Shown in pieces: positions 16,275-24,669 of a stretch of DNA of 33,217 nucleotides. Within the stretch, counting starts at the first letter, position 1. Every line of letters begins with the position of its first letter. The stretch is taken from the NCBI RefSeq assembly GCF_900108395.1, contig NZ_FNXE01000032.1:1-33217 (forward strand). The letters are read 5' to 3'. The DNA comes from Paenimyroides marinum. GTDB taxonomy: Bacteria; Bacteroidota; Bacteroidia; Flavobacteriales; Flavobacteriaceae. A model generated the notes under the pieces. The model made no database searches and was not told the DNA's origin. It saw only the letters and a list, made by a program, of their open reading frames with translations. A program made the position numbers and the translations under genes.

Positions 16275-17171
16275 ATGAACGTTCTAAAAAAAGATCAGAC
16301 ACAGATGATGTTACAAGTAATTGTAACTGTTTTACTTTTTAGATTTGTTTTGTTTGAACCTTTAGTTGACGGGTTAGGGCTTTCAAAGCTTCATTATTTT
16401 TTGTTTTTTATTGCCATTGGTTTTATCATTTATGGTGGTTTTCTGCTTTACCGAATTGTTTTACAGGAAGAATTCCCCAATAAATCCATTCAAAAAAATG
16501 TAGAAAAGGCGTATTATAAATACCTTGCCGTGAATGCGGTAGGTGTTGGTATTAGTTTTTTTGTGGCAAGTGCTATTGACAAAACCTATTACTTTGGATT
16601 TTTCTTAGGCTTAGCTGCTATTTTATATTTATATATGACTCAATGGCGAAAAATTTTATTATTTGACAATATCGTTTATTCGCTCATCATTTCATCTCCG
16701 TTTTTTATTTTAATGCTTTTGGATTTAATGCCGTCATTACAAATAACCGATGAAGTGATCAACCCTGAGAAACAGCAATTGCTAAATATTTCACTCCAAA
16801 TATGTACCTTGCTTTGGTTGTTGTATTTCATAAAAACGATTGTGATTGATTTAAAATTTATGGAACTCGACATTAAATACAAACGTAAATCATTAGCAAC
16901 TATTCACGGCAGAGCGGTGGGTGCAAAAAGAACCGTTTTTTTATCAATTATACCTTTAGTACTGATTGTCGTTTTTTGTTCAATTCACTTAAATCTAAAC
17001 ATTTTATTGGGATATATTGCCGTATTGGTAATCCTTCCCTATTTATTTTATCTGATAAAATTGTGGAATGCCAAAACTACCGATGGTTTTAACCGTATAA
17101 ACAATATTTTAAACACAATCATTTGGTTAACTATATTTTCCATTGTAGTTTTATACTTCAATTTAAGATAA
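16275..17171 (+). CDS. UbiA-like membrane protein with degenerate prenyltransferase motifs
   Basis: This 298-residue protein has about eight hydrophobic helices. Position (between KdsC-like and Maf genes) and pattern match a flavobacterial UbiA-family gene often annotated as geranylgeranylglycerol-phosphate geranylgeranyltransferase. The first Asp-rich motif of the family (N-D-x-x-D near a GGY-xxN helix) is not present: residues 54-70 read GGFLLYRIVLQEEFPNK, with no aspartate. The second motif is partly kept (D192, E197 and D199 in DLKFMELD, followed by KYKRKSLATIHG). Without the first motif, metal-diphosphate binding should fail, so normal prenyl transfer is doubtful. It may be an altered or non-catalytic relative. 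Its stop touches the Maf start (TAAATG). Confidence 0.65.
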   Translation: MNVLKKDQTQMMLQVIVTVLLFRFVLFEPLVDGLGLSKLHYFLFFIAIGFIIYGGFLLYRIVLQEEFPNKSIQKNVEKAYYKYLAVNAVGVGISFFVASAIDKTYYFGFFLGLAAILYLYMTQWRKILLFDNIVYSLIISSPFFILMLLDLMPSLQITDEVINPEKQQLLNISLQICTLLWLLYFIKTIVIDLKFMELDIKYKRKSLATIHGRAVGAKRTVFLSIIPLVLIVVFCSIHLNLNILLGYIAVLVILPYLFYLIKLWNAKTTDGFNRINNILNTIIWLTIFSIVVLYFNLR

Positions 17172-17753
17172 ATGATTTTACAGGAAAAATATAAAAGTTA
17201 TCAAATAATATTAGCCTCAAATTCGCCACGAAGAAAACAGTTTTTAACCGATTTGGGCTTACATTTTACCATTAAGCCGGCAAACGTAAACGAAGAATAT
17301 CCTTCCTTTTTAAAAGGCAAGGATATTGCTTTATATATTGCAAAACAAAAGGCATCGGCATTTAATAACTTGAACGAAAACGATTTGGTTATTACGTGTG
17401 ATACCATTGTTTGTATTGATGATGTAGTTTTGGGGAAGCCTGAAAATAAAGCCGATGCAAAAAAGATGCTGCTGCAATTATCGGGTACAACGCATAACGT
17501 AATCAGTGCGGTTTGCATCAAATCGAATCAAAAAGAAAAACTTTTTCACGATGAAACCCAAGTTACTTTTAACACGTTGAATCCATTGGATATTGATTAC
17601 TACATCGAAGCCTTTAAACCCTTTGACAAAGCCGGCGCGTACGGAATTCAGGAATGGATTGGTCTAATCGGCATTGAAAAAATCAACGGATCCTACACCA
17701 ACGTGGTAGGTATGCCAATGGAAAAATTGTATAATGAATTAATTAAATGGTAA
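17172..17753 (+). CDS. Maf-like nucleoside triphosphate pyrophosphatase
   Basis: This 193-residue protein has the Maf N-terminal motif ILASNSPRRKQFL, the central CDTIVCIDD and LGKPENKADA, and the C-terminal DKAGAYGIQEW and INGSYTNVVGMP. Maf proteins hydrolyse dTTP, UTP or modified nucleotides to monophosphates and are often called septum formation inhibitors. The IQEW and GSYTNVVG residues fit the dTTP/UTP (YhdE-like) class, though the assignment is from memory. Full length. Its ATG directly follows the UbiA-like stop and its 3' end overlaps the MscS gene. Confidence 0.92.
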   Translation: MILQEKYKSYQIILASNSPRRKQFLTDLGLHFTIKPANVNEEYPSFLKGKDIALYIAKQKASAFNNLNENDLVITCDTIVCIDDVVLGKPENKADAKKMLLQLSGTTHNVISAVCIKSNQKEKLFHDETQVTFNTLNPLDIDYYIEAFKPFDKAGAYGIQEWIGLIGIEKINGSYTNVVGMPMEKLYNELIKW

Positions 17754-18259
17754 TGTTTTCAAATTTTCATCTTTCTGATTATTACGATAAAATCATCGGT
17801 ACCATTGTACTGATTGTACTTGTTTACATCTTAAAACTAATCATTCGTAAACTTATTTTAAAATTTTCGGCATACTCCTCAAAAACAGACAACCGCAGTA
17901 AGTTGATCATCAAATATTTCAATTGGCTTTTGAATATTTTATTTATTGTTTTCATTATTTTTTTATGGGGAGTTGATACGCAAAACCTCTTTGGATTTGT
18001 AGGAGCTGCCATCACTTTTATCGGAGTTGCCTTGTTTGCACAATGGTCGGTTTTAAGCAACTTTACAGCAGGCGTAATTATGTTTTTTGCGTTTCCGTTT
18101 AAAATTGGCGACCGTATAAAAATTCACGATAAAGACTTCCCTATTGAAGCCGAAATTGATGATATAAAAGCTTTTCACACCATATTAATTACAAGTGAAG
18201 GCGAAAAAATCTCTTATCCAAATAATTTATTCTTACAAAAATCAGTAGTGGTTTTATAA
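17747..18259 (+). CDS. Small MscS-family mechanosensitive channel
   Basis: This 170-residue protein has three hydrophobic helices (about residues 13-35, 55-77 and 82-110). The third is the MscS pore helix with small residues (GFVGAAITFIGVALFAQWSVLSNFTAGV), and it is followed by the beta domain (FPFKIGDRIKI). It stops right after YPNNLF, so the C-terminal alpha/beta cage of E. coli MscS (286 residues) is missing. Such short forms occur in Bacteroidetes and need not be truncated. ATG 17747 overlaps Maf by seven bases; ATG 17753 would give the one-base TAATG overlap seen elsewhere in this genome and is about equally likely. Confidence 0.88.
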   Translation: MVMFSNFHLSDYYDKIIGTIVLIVLVYILKLIIRKLILKFSAYSSKTDNRSKLIIKYFNWLLNILFIVFIIFLWGVDTQNLFGFVGAAITFIGVALFAQWSVLSNFTAGVIMFFAFPFKIGDRIKIHDKDFPIEAEIDDIKAFHTILITSEGEKISYPNNLFLQKSVVVL

Positions 18260-18261
18260 CA

Positions 18262-20712
18262 ATGAAAAAAATTAAACTATTAATAATCGCAAGTATCGTT
18301 TTTACGCAAAATATAACAGCGCAAAAACCTCAAACACCTACTCCATCCGAAATTTATTTCAAAATGGAACAACTCAATGTGCTGGCAAGTGCATTATATG
18401 TTGCGGCTCATCCCGACGATGAAAACACTCGGCTGATTACTTATTTAACCCATCACGATAAAGCTTACACAAATTATTTATCGTTAACCCGAGGAAACGG
18501 CGGACAAAACCTACTAAGCAATGAATTGGGAACCGATTTAGGTGTAATACGTACCAACGAATTGTGGAACGCACGAAAAATTGATGGCGGGCATCAGTTT
18601 TTTTCTACTGCCGATGATTTCGGGTTTTCTAAACACCCTAAAGAAGCTTTTGAAAAATGGAATAAAGAATCGTTATTGCAGCAAATGGTTTACATGATTA
18701 GAAAAGAGCAACCCGATGTAATCATTAACCGTTTTGACCATAGAACCGAAGGAAATACGCACGGACACCACACAGCCTCAGCTCAGTTATCTAAAGAAGC
18801 TTTTGATTTGGCACAAGATGTTTCCTATAAAATTCCGGAAGAAGAATTAAATATCTGGCAGCCCAAACGTTTGTTTTTTAACGTTTCGTGGTTCTTCTTT
18901 AGAAATAAAAAAGCGTTTGATGAAGCAGATAAATCAAAATACATTCCGTTAAATATTGGAACTTTTTATACACAATTAGGTAAAAACAATCAGGAAATTG
19001 CATCGTTAAGTCGCAGTCAGCACCAATCACAGGGGTTTGGAGATTTATCGTCGCGAGGTGAAGAAATTGATTATGTGGAATTGATTGAGGGCATTCCCCT
19101 AACCTCTTCTAATTTGTTTGAAGGTATTGATACAAGCTGGAACCGTATAAAAGGAGGAAACAAAATTCAGCCTTTGGTTAGCCAGCTTATTAACGAATAT
19201 GATTTTAAAGATCCATCGAAATCAATCAATTTACTGACAAAAATTTATACTGAAATTGATAAATTACCCGAAACCATTTGGAAAACCCGCAAGCAAAACG
19301 AAGTTAAAGAACTGATTAAAAACTGTACAGGTTTGTTTTTAGATTTAACCACAAACGAACCATTCACTACACCTAACACAACCATTGATATTAAGGTTGA
19401 GGCTGTGAACAGATCCACTCAGAACATTATTTTAAAAGATGTTACTATCAATAACCAAAAAACAATTTTAAATAAACCTTTAGAAAGTCAAGAGGTTTTT
19501 TATGATTATTTCAATACCAAATTCACCAATCAAGATTACACAAATTTTAAGTTTATCAATACGTTTAATGATTTTAAAACACAGTTTCAGCAAAACAGCA
19601 AAAACGAAATTGGTTTAGAAATTAACGGAATTTATATTTCGTTTCCGGCACCAATTCAATACCTTTATAAAGATGTTGCTAAGGGCGAAATTTACAAACC
19701 TTTTCATATTGTTCCTGCAGTTTCTGTTCAGTTTAAGCAACCTGTTTATGTATCTAATAAAAATAAACCGCAAAACATTTCTGTGATTTTAAGTAATTAT
19801 TCTGATGAATCTATAAATGGGAAAATATTGACAACTGCAAGTTATATGGGGCTCCACGCTGCTAAACCTCAGAAAGAAATAGTTTTTAGTTTAAACAAAA
19901 ATGAGAAAAATAAAGAAATAAATTTTGATGAAGATAGTTATAATTATTCTGTGAGATTAATTAATCACCTAAATCAAACCTTACCTTCAAATGAAATAAA
20001 ATGGGTTGATTACAGTCATATTCCTGTAAATTATTATTTGAAAGATTCTAAAACAAAAATTGTATCTTTCGATAATTCCAAATTAAAAAAACAGCATATT
20101 GGTTATATAATGGGTGCCGGTGATGAAATTCCACAAGTTTTAAAAGATGTTGGTTACAACGTAGATTTTATTAATTTAGAAACTGTAAAAGCTGAAGAAT
20201 TATCAAAATATGAAACCATTATTGTAGGTATTCGTGCTTTTAACACCGAAAGTGCTTTTAAAACTAAAAACCAATTATTGTTTGATTATACCAAGAATGG
20301 CGGAACGGTTATTGTGCAGTATCAAACCAATACCAACTTGCAGACCAATAAAGTTACTCCGTACAAATTAACCATCGGCAAAACAAGGATTACAGATGAA
20401 AACGCAGTGGTAAATTTCATCAATCCAAACGAAAAAATACTAAATCAACCTTTTAAGATTTCGCAGGAAAATTTTAAAAACTGGGTTCAGGAACAAGGAT
20501 TGTATTATGCCGATGAATTTGCAGGCGAATTTCAGCCGGTTCTTACATCGCACGATTTTAACGAAAAAGATACTAACGGTGCCTTACTTGTTGCCAAATA
20601 CGGCAAAGGATATTACGTTTATACAGGTTTGAGTTTCTTTAGACAACTACCGGCAGGAAACACGGGAGCTTTAGAGTTATTTATTAATCTAATTGAATTA
20701 AAAAATGAGTGA
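18262..20712 (+). CDS. Secreted PIG-L (LmbE-like) deacetylase with C-terminal amidotransferase-like domain
   Basis: This 816-residue protein has a signal peptide (residues 1-20, ending ITA) and then an N-terminal PIG-L domain with the zinc/catalytic motif AHPDDE (residues 49-54), SLTRGNGGQN and a NTHGHHTAS segment (about 166-174) giving the third metal ligand. PIG-L enzymes remove N-acetyl groups from sugars such as GlcNAc conjugates. After a long beta-rich middle region, the last 200 residues look like a class I glutamine-amidotransferase/ThuA-like fold (IGYIMGAGD, then ETIIVGIRAF, then NGGTVIVQYQ). The next genes are a membrane microprotein and a sodium:solute symporter, so release and uptake of a sugar-like product is a reasonable inference. 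Confidence 0.88.
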   Translation: MKKIKLLIIASIVFTQNITAQKPQTPTPSEIYFKMEQLNVLASALYVAAHPDDENTRLITYLTHHDKAYTNYLSLTRGNGGQNLLSNELGTDLGVIRTNELWNARKIDGGHQFFSTADDFGFSKHPKEAFEKWNKESLLQQMVYMIRKEQPDVIINRFDHRTEGNTHGHHTASAQLSKEAFDLAQDVSYKIPEEELNIWQPKRLFFNVSWFFFRNKKAFDEADKSKYIPLNIGTFYTQLGKNNQEIASLSRSQHQSQGFGDLSSRGEEIDYVELIEGIPLTSSNLFEGIDTSWNRIKGGNKIQPLVSQLINEYDFKDPSKSINLLTKIYTEIDKLPETIWKTRKQNEVKELIKNCTGLFLDLTTNEPFTTPNTTIDIKVEAVNRSTQNIILKDVTINNQKTILNKPLESQEVFYDYFNTKFTNQDYTNFKFINTFNDFKTQFQQNSKNEIGLEINGIYISFPAPIQYLYKDVAKGEIYKPFHIVPAVSVQFKQPVYVSNKNKPQNISVILSNYSDESINGKILTTASYMGLHAAKPQKEIVFSLNKNEKNKEINFDEDSYNYSVRLINHLNQTLPSNEIKWVDYSHIPVNYYLKDSKTKIVSFDNSKLKKQHIGYIMGAGDEIPQVLKDVGYNVDFINLETVKAEELSKYETIIVGIRAFNTESAFKTKNQLLFDYTKNGGTVIVQYQTNTNLQTNKVTPYKLTIGKTRITDENAVVNFINPNEKILNQPFKISQENFKNWVQEQGLYYADEFAGEFQPVLTSHDFNEKDTNGALLVAKYGKGYYVYTGLSFFRQLPAGNTGALELFINLIELKNE

Positions 20713-20812
20713 TTTTAAATGGATAAAATGGCGAAAAAGTTACAGCATTGTGCTTTTTATTAATGTATTTTACATTATTCTTTTTTATTTTATAATGCAT
20801 TTTACCGATTAA
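20705..20812 (+). CDS. 35-residue single-pass membrane microprotein
   Basis: An open frame of 36 codons (ATG 20705, TAA 20810-20812) overlaps the deacetylase by eight bases and ends one base before the symporter ATG. The peptide starts MSDFKWIKWRKSY (net positive, Trp-rich) and continues with one hydrophobic helix (about residues 14-33, IVLFINVFYIILFYFIMHF), ending TD. The position fills the only gap in an otherwise tight operon, and the basic N-terminus plus helix suggest an inner-membrane protein with its N-terminus in the cytoplasm. A role as a small symporter subunit is inference; it is shorter than the DUF4212 small subunits known for some of these carriers. Confidence 0.68.
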   Translation: MSDFKWIKWRKSYSIVLFINVFYIILFYFIMHFTD

Positions 20813-20813
20813 T

Positions 20814-22502
20814 ATGGAGCTATTAGACTGGATTATACTTTTAAGTACGTTGTTGTTTATTGTTCTTTACGGAACTTATAAAACCAGAGGCAGTAAAAAC
20901 ATACAGGAATATATTTTAGCCAACCAATCTACCAATTGGTTTACGGTTGGTTTGTCGGTCATGGCGACACAAGCAAGTGCCATTACCTTTTTATCAACAC
21001 CGGGGCAAGCGTTTCACGACGGAATGGGTTTTGTACAGTTTTATTTTGGTTTACCTCTGGCAATGGTGGTTATATGTATGGTTTTTATTCCTGTGTTTCA
21101 TCGTTTAAAAGTATATACTGCTTATGAATTTTTAGAAAACCGGTTTGATTTACGAACCAGAACACTGGCATCGGTCATCTTCCTGATTCAGCGAAGTATC
21201 GGAACAGGAATCACCATTTATGCACCGGCAATTATCTTATCCTCCATCTTAAATTGGGATTTAACCTTCATTATTGTTTCCATTGGTATCGTTATTATTT
21301 TTTACACTTATTTTGGTGGAACAAAAGCATTGAATATTACACAAAAACAACAGGCATTTGTTATAATGGCAGGAATGTTCCTTACATTTTTCATTATTTT
21401 ATTCCGTTTGCCCGAAGAAGTAAATTTTGTAAATGTTTTTAATGTTGCAAAGATTGAAGGTAAACTGGATTTACTGAACTTTTCAACAGATTTTACCGAA
21501 ACCTATACTTTATGGAATGGTTTAACCGCCGGTTTCTTCTTAATGTTGGCTTATTTTGGAACCGATCAGTCGCAAGTGGGAAGGTATCTCTCTGGAAAAA
21601 GTGTCAGAGAAACACAAATGGGACTATTGATGAACGGAATTTTAAAAGTGCCCATGCAGTTTTTTATTCTTTTAGTTGGTGTAATGGTCTTTATTTTCTT
21701 TCATTTTTATCAGTCGCCTTTACATTTCAATCCTGTAAACACTTCAAAAGTATTGAGTTCTGAATATCAAACAGAATATCGTGATCTGGAAATAGATCTA
21801 AAAAACCTGTTGAATGAGAAAAAAGAAATCACTCAGATTTATACAGGTCAGCTGAACCAGGGATATGAAAACGAAATGCTCGAAGAGAAACTGGTTTCAT
21901 TAAACGAACAAGAAGTACAATTAAGACAAGATGCACGCGATATTATTTTAAAAGTAGATAAAGGTGCTGAAACCAACGATAAGGACTATGTTTTTATCTA
22001 TTTTATTTTGAATTACCTGCCCCACGGAATCATTGGTTTTTTACTCGCAATGATTTTTTCTGCAGCCATGTCAAGCTCTGCATCGGGTTTGTATGCTGTG
22101 GCTTCAAGTTCTGCAATTGATATATATAAAACGTACCGCCCCGGGTTTTCAGAAAAGCACTATTTAAAAGCAACCAAGTATTTAGTTATTTTCTGGGGAA
22201 TCATCTGTATTTTGGCAGCTTGTTTAATCACTTTGTTTGAAAATCTGATACAATTGGTAAACATCATTGGATCCATTTTTTACGGAACCGTTTTAGGGAT
22301 CTTTTTAATAGCCTTCTTTTTTAAATACATTAAAGCAAAAGCTACTTTTTGGAGTGCTTTATTAGCACAGCTTGTAGTAATTTATATTTATTACTTAGAT
22401 GCTATAAGTTATCTGTGGTTAAACCCAATTGGGGTTTTTCTTGTGATTATTTTTGGATTTATCTTACAGTGGTTATTCAACAAAAAAAATCGGACTTTAT
22501 AA
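20814..22502 (+). CDS. Sodium:solute symporter (SSS family) with long charged loop
   Basis: This 562-residue transporter has about 13 hydrophobic helices. The family core is clear: an unwound first helix region (ATQASAITFLSTPGQAF, residues 51-67), the GTDQSQVGRYLS segment (249-260), and AAMSSSASGLYAVASSSAIDIY (417-438), which carries Na+ ligands. Between residues 303 and 391 there is a charged, helical insertion (LEIDLKNLLNEKKE, then LEEKLVSLNEQEVQLRQ), probably a coiled coil outside the membrane. The solute cannot be predicted; the linked secreted deacetylase hints at a sugar or amino sugar. The stop codon lies in the terminator hairpin. Confidence 0.92.
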   Translation: MELLDWIILLSTLLFIVLYGTYKTRGSKNIQEYILANQSTNWFTVGLSVMATQASAITFLSTPGQAFHDGMGFVQFYFGLPLAMVVICMVFIPVFHRLKVYTAYEFLENRFDLRTRTLASVIFLIQRSIGTGITIYAPAIILSSILNWDLTFIIVSIGIVIIFYTYFGGTKALNITQKQQAFVIMAGMFLTFFIILFRLPEEVNFVNVFNVAKIEGKLDLLNFSTDFTETYTLWNGLTAGFFLMLAYFGTDQSQVGRYLSGKSVRETQMGLLMNGILKVPMQFFILLVGVMVFIFFHFYQSPLHFNPVNTSKVLSSEYQTEYRDLEIDLKNLLNEKKEITQIYTGQLNQGYENEMLEEKLVSLNEQEVQLRQDARDIILKVDKGAETNDKDYVFIYFILNYLPHGIIGFLLAMIFSAAMSSSASGLYAVASSSAIDIYKTYRPGFSEKHYLKATKYLVIFWGIICILAACLITLFENLIQLVNIIGSIFYGTVLGIFLIAFFFKYIKAKATFWSALLAQLVVIYIYYLDAISYLWLNPIGVFLVIIFGFILQWLFNKKNRTL

Positions 22503-22516
22503 AGTCCGATTTTTTT
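22482..22516. terminator. Bidirectional intrinsic terminator ending the eight-gene operon
   Basis: An A-tract, the perfect palindrome ATCGGACTTTA/TAAAGTCCGAT (22489-22510) and a T-tract. It contains the symporter stop (22500-22502) and lies just past the porin stop on the other strand, so it serves both convergent units. Confidence 0.9.
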
Positions 22517-23738
22517 ATATCCCAATCTCTATTTGGAAACGAAAATACCAATTATTTTTCTGGGTGCCGTTAAAATACTTTAAATCATCATAAGTAACTT
22601 CGGCTTGTACTTTAAAAGCATGTTCCCAAATGTATTTTGTAACACCAAAGCTGTATTGTTTTTGGTTAGGAACATTCAATCTATAAATAGCATCGTCAAC
22701 ATTTTGAGTAGAAAAACGACCAATAATTTCATAATGTGATACCGGAAAAGTATAACTCAACTGATAATCTAATCCTTCACCTGCAAAAACGTATCGGGTT
22801 TCTGGTAAACCTTCACTGTTTTCTCCAATTGTTAATGGATTATTTGTTGTACGGTTCATATAAGAAACCATACCTGCCCAGCCTTTGTATTTACCAATTG
22901 CATCAATAAACACTGATTGTAGATTGCGGGTTTCATACAATTCATCTCCTTGCTGACCACGAGCTAAACCTGCATCAAAATTTTTATGTAACACGCCCGA
23001 AAGCATCACTTTTGGTTTTTCCTCAAACTGAATATCCCCTTCAAAATAATCTCCACCTTTTTTAAAAGTACCAAAAGGTAATAACTCTACTTTCCCGGTT
23101 AAGGCAATATTATTATCTTTTCCGCTCCAGTTTCTTCCGTTACCTGATGTTGCGGCGGTTTTAATGTTATATGAAAACTGATCTTTGTTTTGCTCGTAAT
23201 AATTTACCTGAAAACCAAAATCACGATCTATATTAAACTGAGCATTGTTGATTGACCGATCGGTCAACTGCAAAGAGCCCGAAGAATTAACACGTTGGCG
23301 GTTTCCCGGAAGTTTTGTTTGACCGAATAGGAAACTCCAATGACTATTTGGATTATAACTTACAACTGCATCACGAATAATATTCAAATTCTTACCTTCT
23401 TCTATTTCACCTACATCGCCCGGAGCAAAGGACAATTGTAAAGCATACTGAAACTTCGGGTTTCCCACATATCCGTCTAAACGCAAACGCAACCTTCTAA
23501 TCTGTGCATCGTAATTAGATTCTTGATCTTCGTAATCGTAATAAGTTACACGGTTTTGCATTCTAAAACGAATATTCAACTGAAACAAACTGTCTGCCGA
23601 TGTCATTCCCATTCCTTTACCATAACTGTAATAAGGTAATGCCGACATCTTTATCTCTTCAATTTCTCTTTTGGTTTCATTTTGTGCCTCTACCGCCCCA
23701 AAACTCATCATACTTAATACAAAAATAAACTTTTTCAT
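22515..23738 (-). CDS. Phosphate-selective porin O/P family outer-membrane protein
   Basis: This 407-residue protein has a signal peptide (MKKFIFVLSMMSFGAVEAQ) and a porin O/P barrel: LFQLNIRFRMQNR, then AQIRRLRLRLDGYV, LQLSFAPGDVG, FGQTKLPGNRQR, strands to the end, and a last strand NNWYFRFQIEIGI. These match the Porin_O_P family, named after the Pseudomonas phosphate porins; in Bacteroidetes the substrate is often unknown. ATG 23738 is chosen over an in-frame TTG at 23762 because the TTG overlaps the -7 box and lies outside the signal peptide. Single gene, divergent from prmA with overlapping promoters. Confidence 0.9.
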   Translation of the reverse strand: MKKFIFVLSMMSFGAVEAQNETKREIEEIKMSALPYYSYGKGMGMTSADSLFQLNIRFRMQNRVTYYDYEDQESNYDAQIRRLRLRLDGYVGNPKFQYALQLSFAPGDVGEIEEGKNLNIIRDAVVSYNPNSHWSFLFGQTKLPGNRQRVNSSGSLQLTDRSINNAQFNIDRDFGFQVNYYEQNKDQFSYNIKTAATSGNGRNWSGKDNNIALTGKVELLPFGTFKKGGDYFEGDIQFEEKPKVMLSGVLHKNFDAGLARGQQGDELYETRNLQSVFIDAIGKYKGWAGMVSYMNRTTNNPLTIGENSEGLPETRYVFAGEGLDYQLSYTFPVSHYEIIGRFSTQNVDDAIYRLNVPNQKQYSFGVTKYIWEHAFKVQAEVTYDDLKYFNGTQKNNWYFRFQIEIGI

Positions 23739-23759
23739 ACGTTTTATTAAAGTTTTGTG

Positions 23760-23767
23760 CAAAAGTA
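23760..23767 (-). promoter_or_regulatory. Putative -7 box for the porin gene
   Basis: Minus-strand TACTTTTG matches TAnnTTTG and lies 21 bases before the ATG at 23738. It sits only four bases from the plus-strand -7 box of prmA. Confidence 0.4.
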
Positions 23768-23771
23768 TAAG

Positions 23772-23779
23772 TAATTTTG
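23772..23779 (+). promoter_or_regulatory. Putative -7 box for prmA-clpS
   Basis: TAATTTTG matches TAnnTTTG exactly, 45 bases before the ATG at 23825. The nearest TTG upstream (23755-23757) is 14 bases away, shorter than ideal. Confidence 0.42.
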
Positions 23780-23824
23780 TAGCGTAAGGAATTACAATAT
23801 TAAATAATAGTTAAGTAATTGTAA

Positions 23825-24667
23825 ATGGAATCTAAATACAGAGCATATCACTTTAAAATAGAACCAAAAGATCCGGGATCGGACATTTTATTAGCTGAAT
23901 TGGGCGAATTAGCATTTGATAGTTTTGTTGAAACCAATGAAGGTCTGTCGGCATATATCCAATCAGCCGATGATTCTGATGATTTATTGAATGATATTTA
24001 TATATTGAATAATCCGGAATTTAAAATTTCATATCATACCGAAGATATTGAACAAGTGAACTGGAATGAAGAGTGGGAAAAAAATTTTGAACCCATAAAT
24101 GTAGATGATATTTGTTATGTGCGTGCGCCTTTCCACGAGCCAAAAAATGTAGCATACGAAATTGTGATTGAACCTAAAATGAGCTTTGGAACCGGACATC
24201 ACGAGACTACTTTTATGATGATGAAACATTTATTATCTTTGAATGTTGAGAATATGGAAGTGTTAGATATGGGCTGCGGTACGGCTATCTTAGCCATTTT
24301 AGCCTTAATGAAAGGTGCAAAACACGCCGATGCTATCGATATTGATAATTGGTGTTATTTAAATTCTGTTGAAAATGCAGAAAGAAACAGCATTGAAAAT
24401 ATTTCGGTTTATGAAGGTGATGCCTCTTTATTAGCAGATAAAACTAATAAATATGATTTGGTTATAGCGAATATCAATCGGAATATTTTATTAAATGATA
24501 TAGAAGCTTATGCCAAAACATTAAAGACCGGCGGTATTATTTTATTCAGCGGATTTTACACAGCGGATATTCAGGCTATTGAAGCAGAAGCCAATAAATA
24601 CAATATGTTTTTAGATACACAGTTAGAAAAAAACAACTGGGCATCTTTAAAGTTTATAAAAAAATGA
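23825..24667 (+). CDS. prmA: Ribosomal protein L11 methyltransferase
   Basis: This 280-residue enzyme has an N-terminal substrate-recognition domain (about residues 1-95, with WNEEWEKNF), a linker (FGTGHHETT, about 121-129) and a SAM-binding domain (LDMGCGTAILAI, then DIDNWCYLNSVENAERN, then IANINRNILL). PrmA trimethylates lysines and the N-terminus of ribosomal protein L11. The protein is of normal length and all core motifs are present. It overlaps or closely precedes clpS, an arrangement I recall as common in Flavobacteria. Confidence 0.95.
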   Translation: MESKYRAYHFKIEPKDPGSDILLAELGELAFDSFVETNEGLSAYIQSADDSDDLLNDIYILNNPEFKISYHTEDIEQVNWNEEWEKNFEPINVDDICYVRAPFHEPKNVAYEIVIEPKMSFGTGHHETTFMMMKHLLSLNVENMEVLDMGCGTAILAILALMKGAKHADAIDIDNWCYLNSVENAERNSIENISVYEGDASLLADKTNKYDLVIANINRNILLNDIEAYAKTLKTGGIILFSGFYTADIQAIEAEANKYNMFLDTQLEKNNWASLKFIKK

Positions 24668-24669
24668 TT

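Noticed and set aside
20936..21763. Three overlapping short frames inside the symporter gene
   Set aside because: They lie in another frame of a strong coding sequence, and Cys/Phe/Trp-rich translations are typical of out-of-frame reading.
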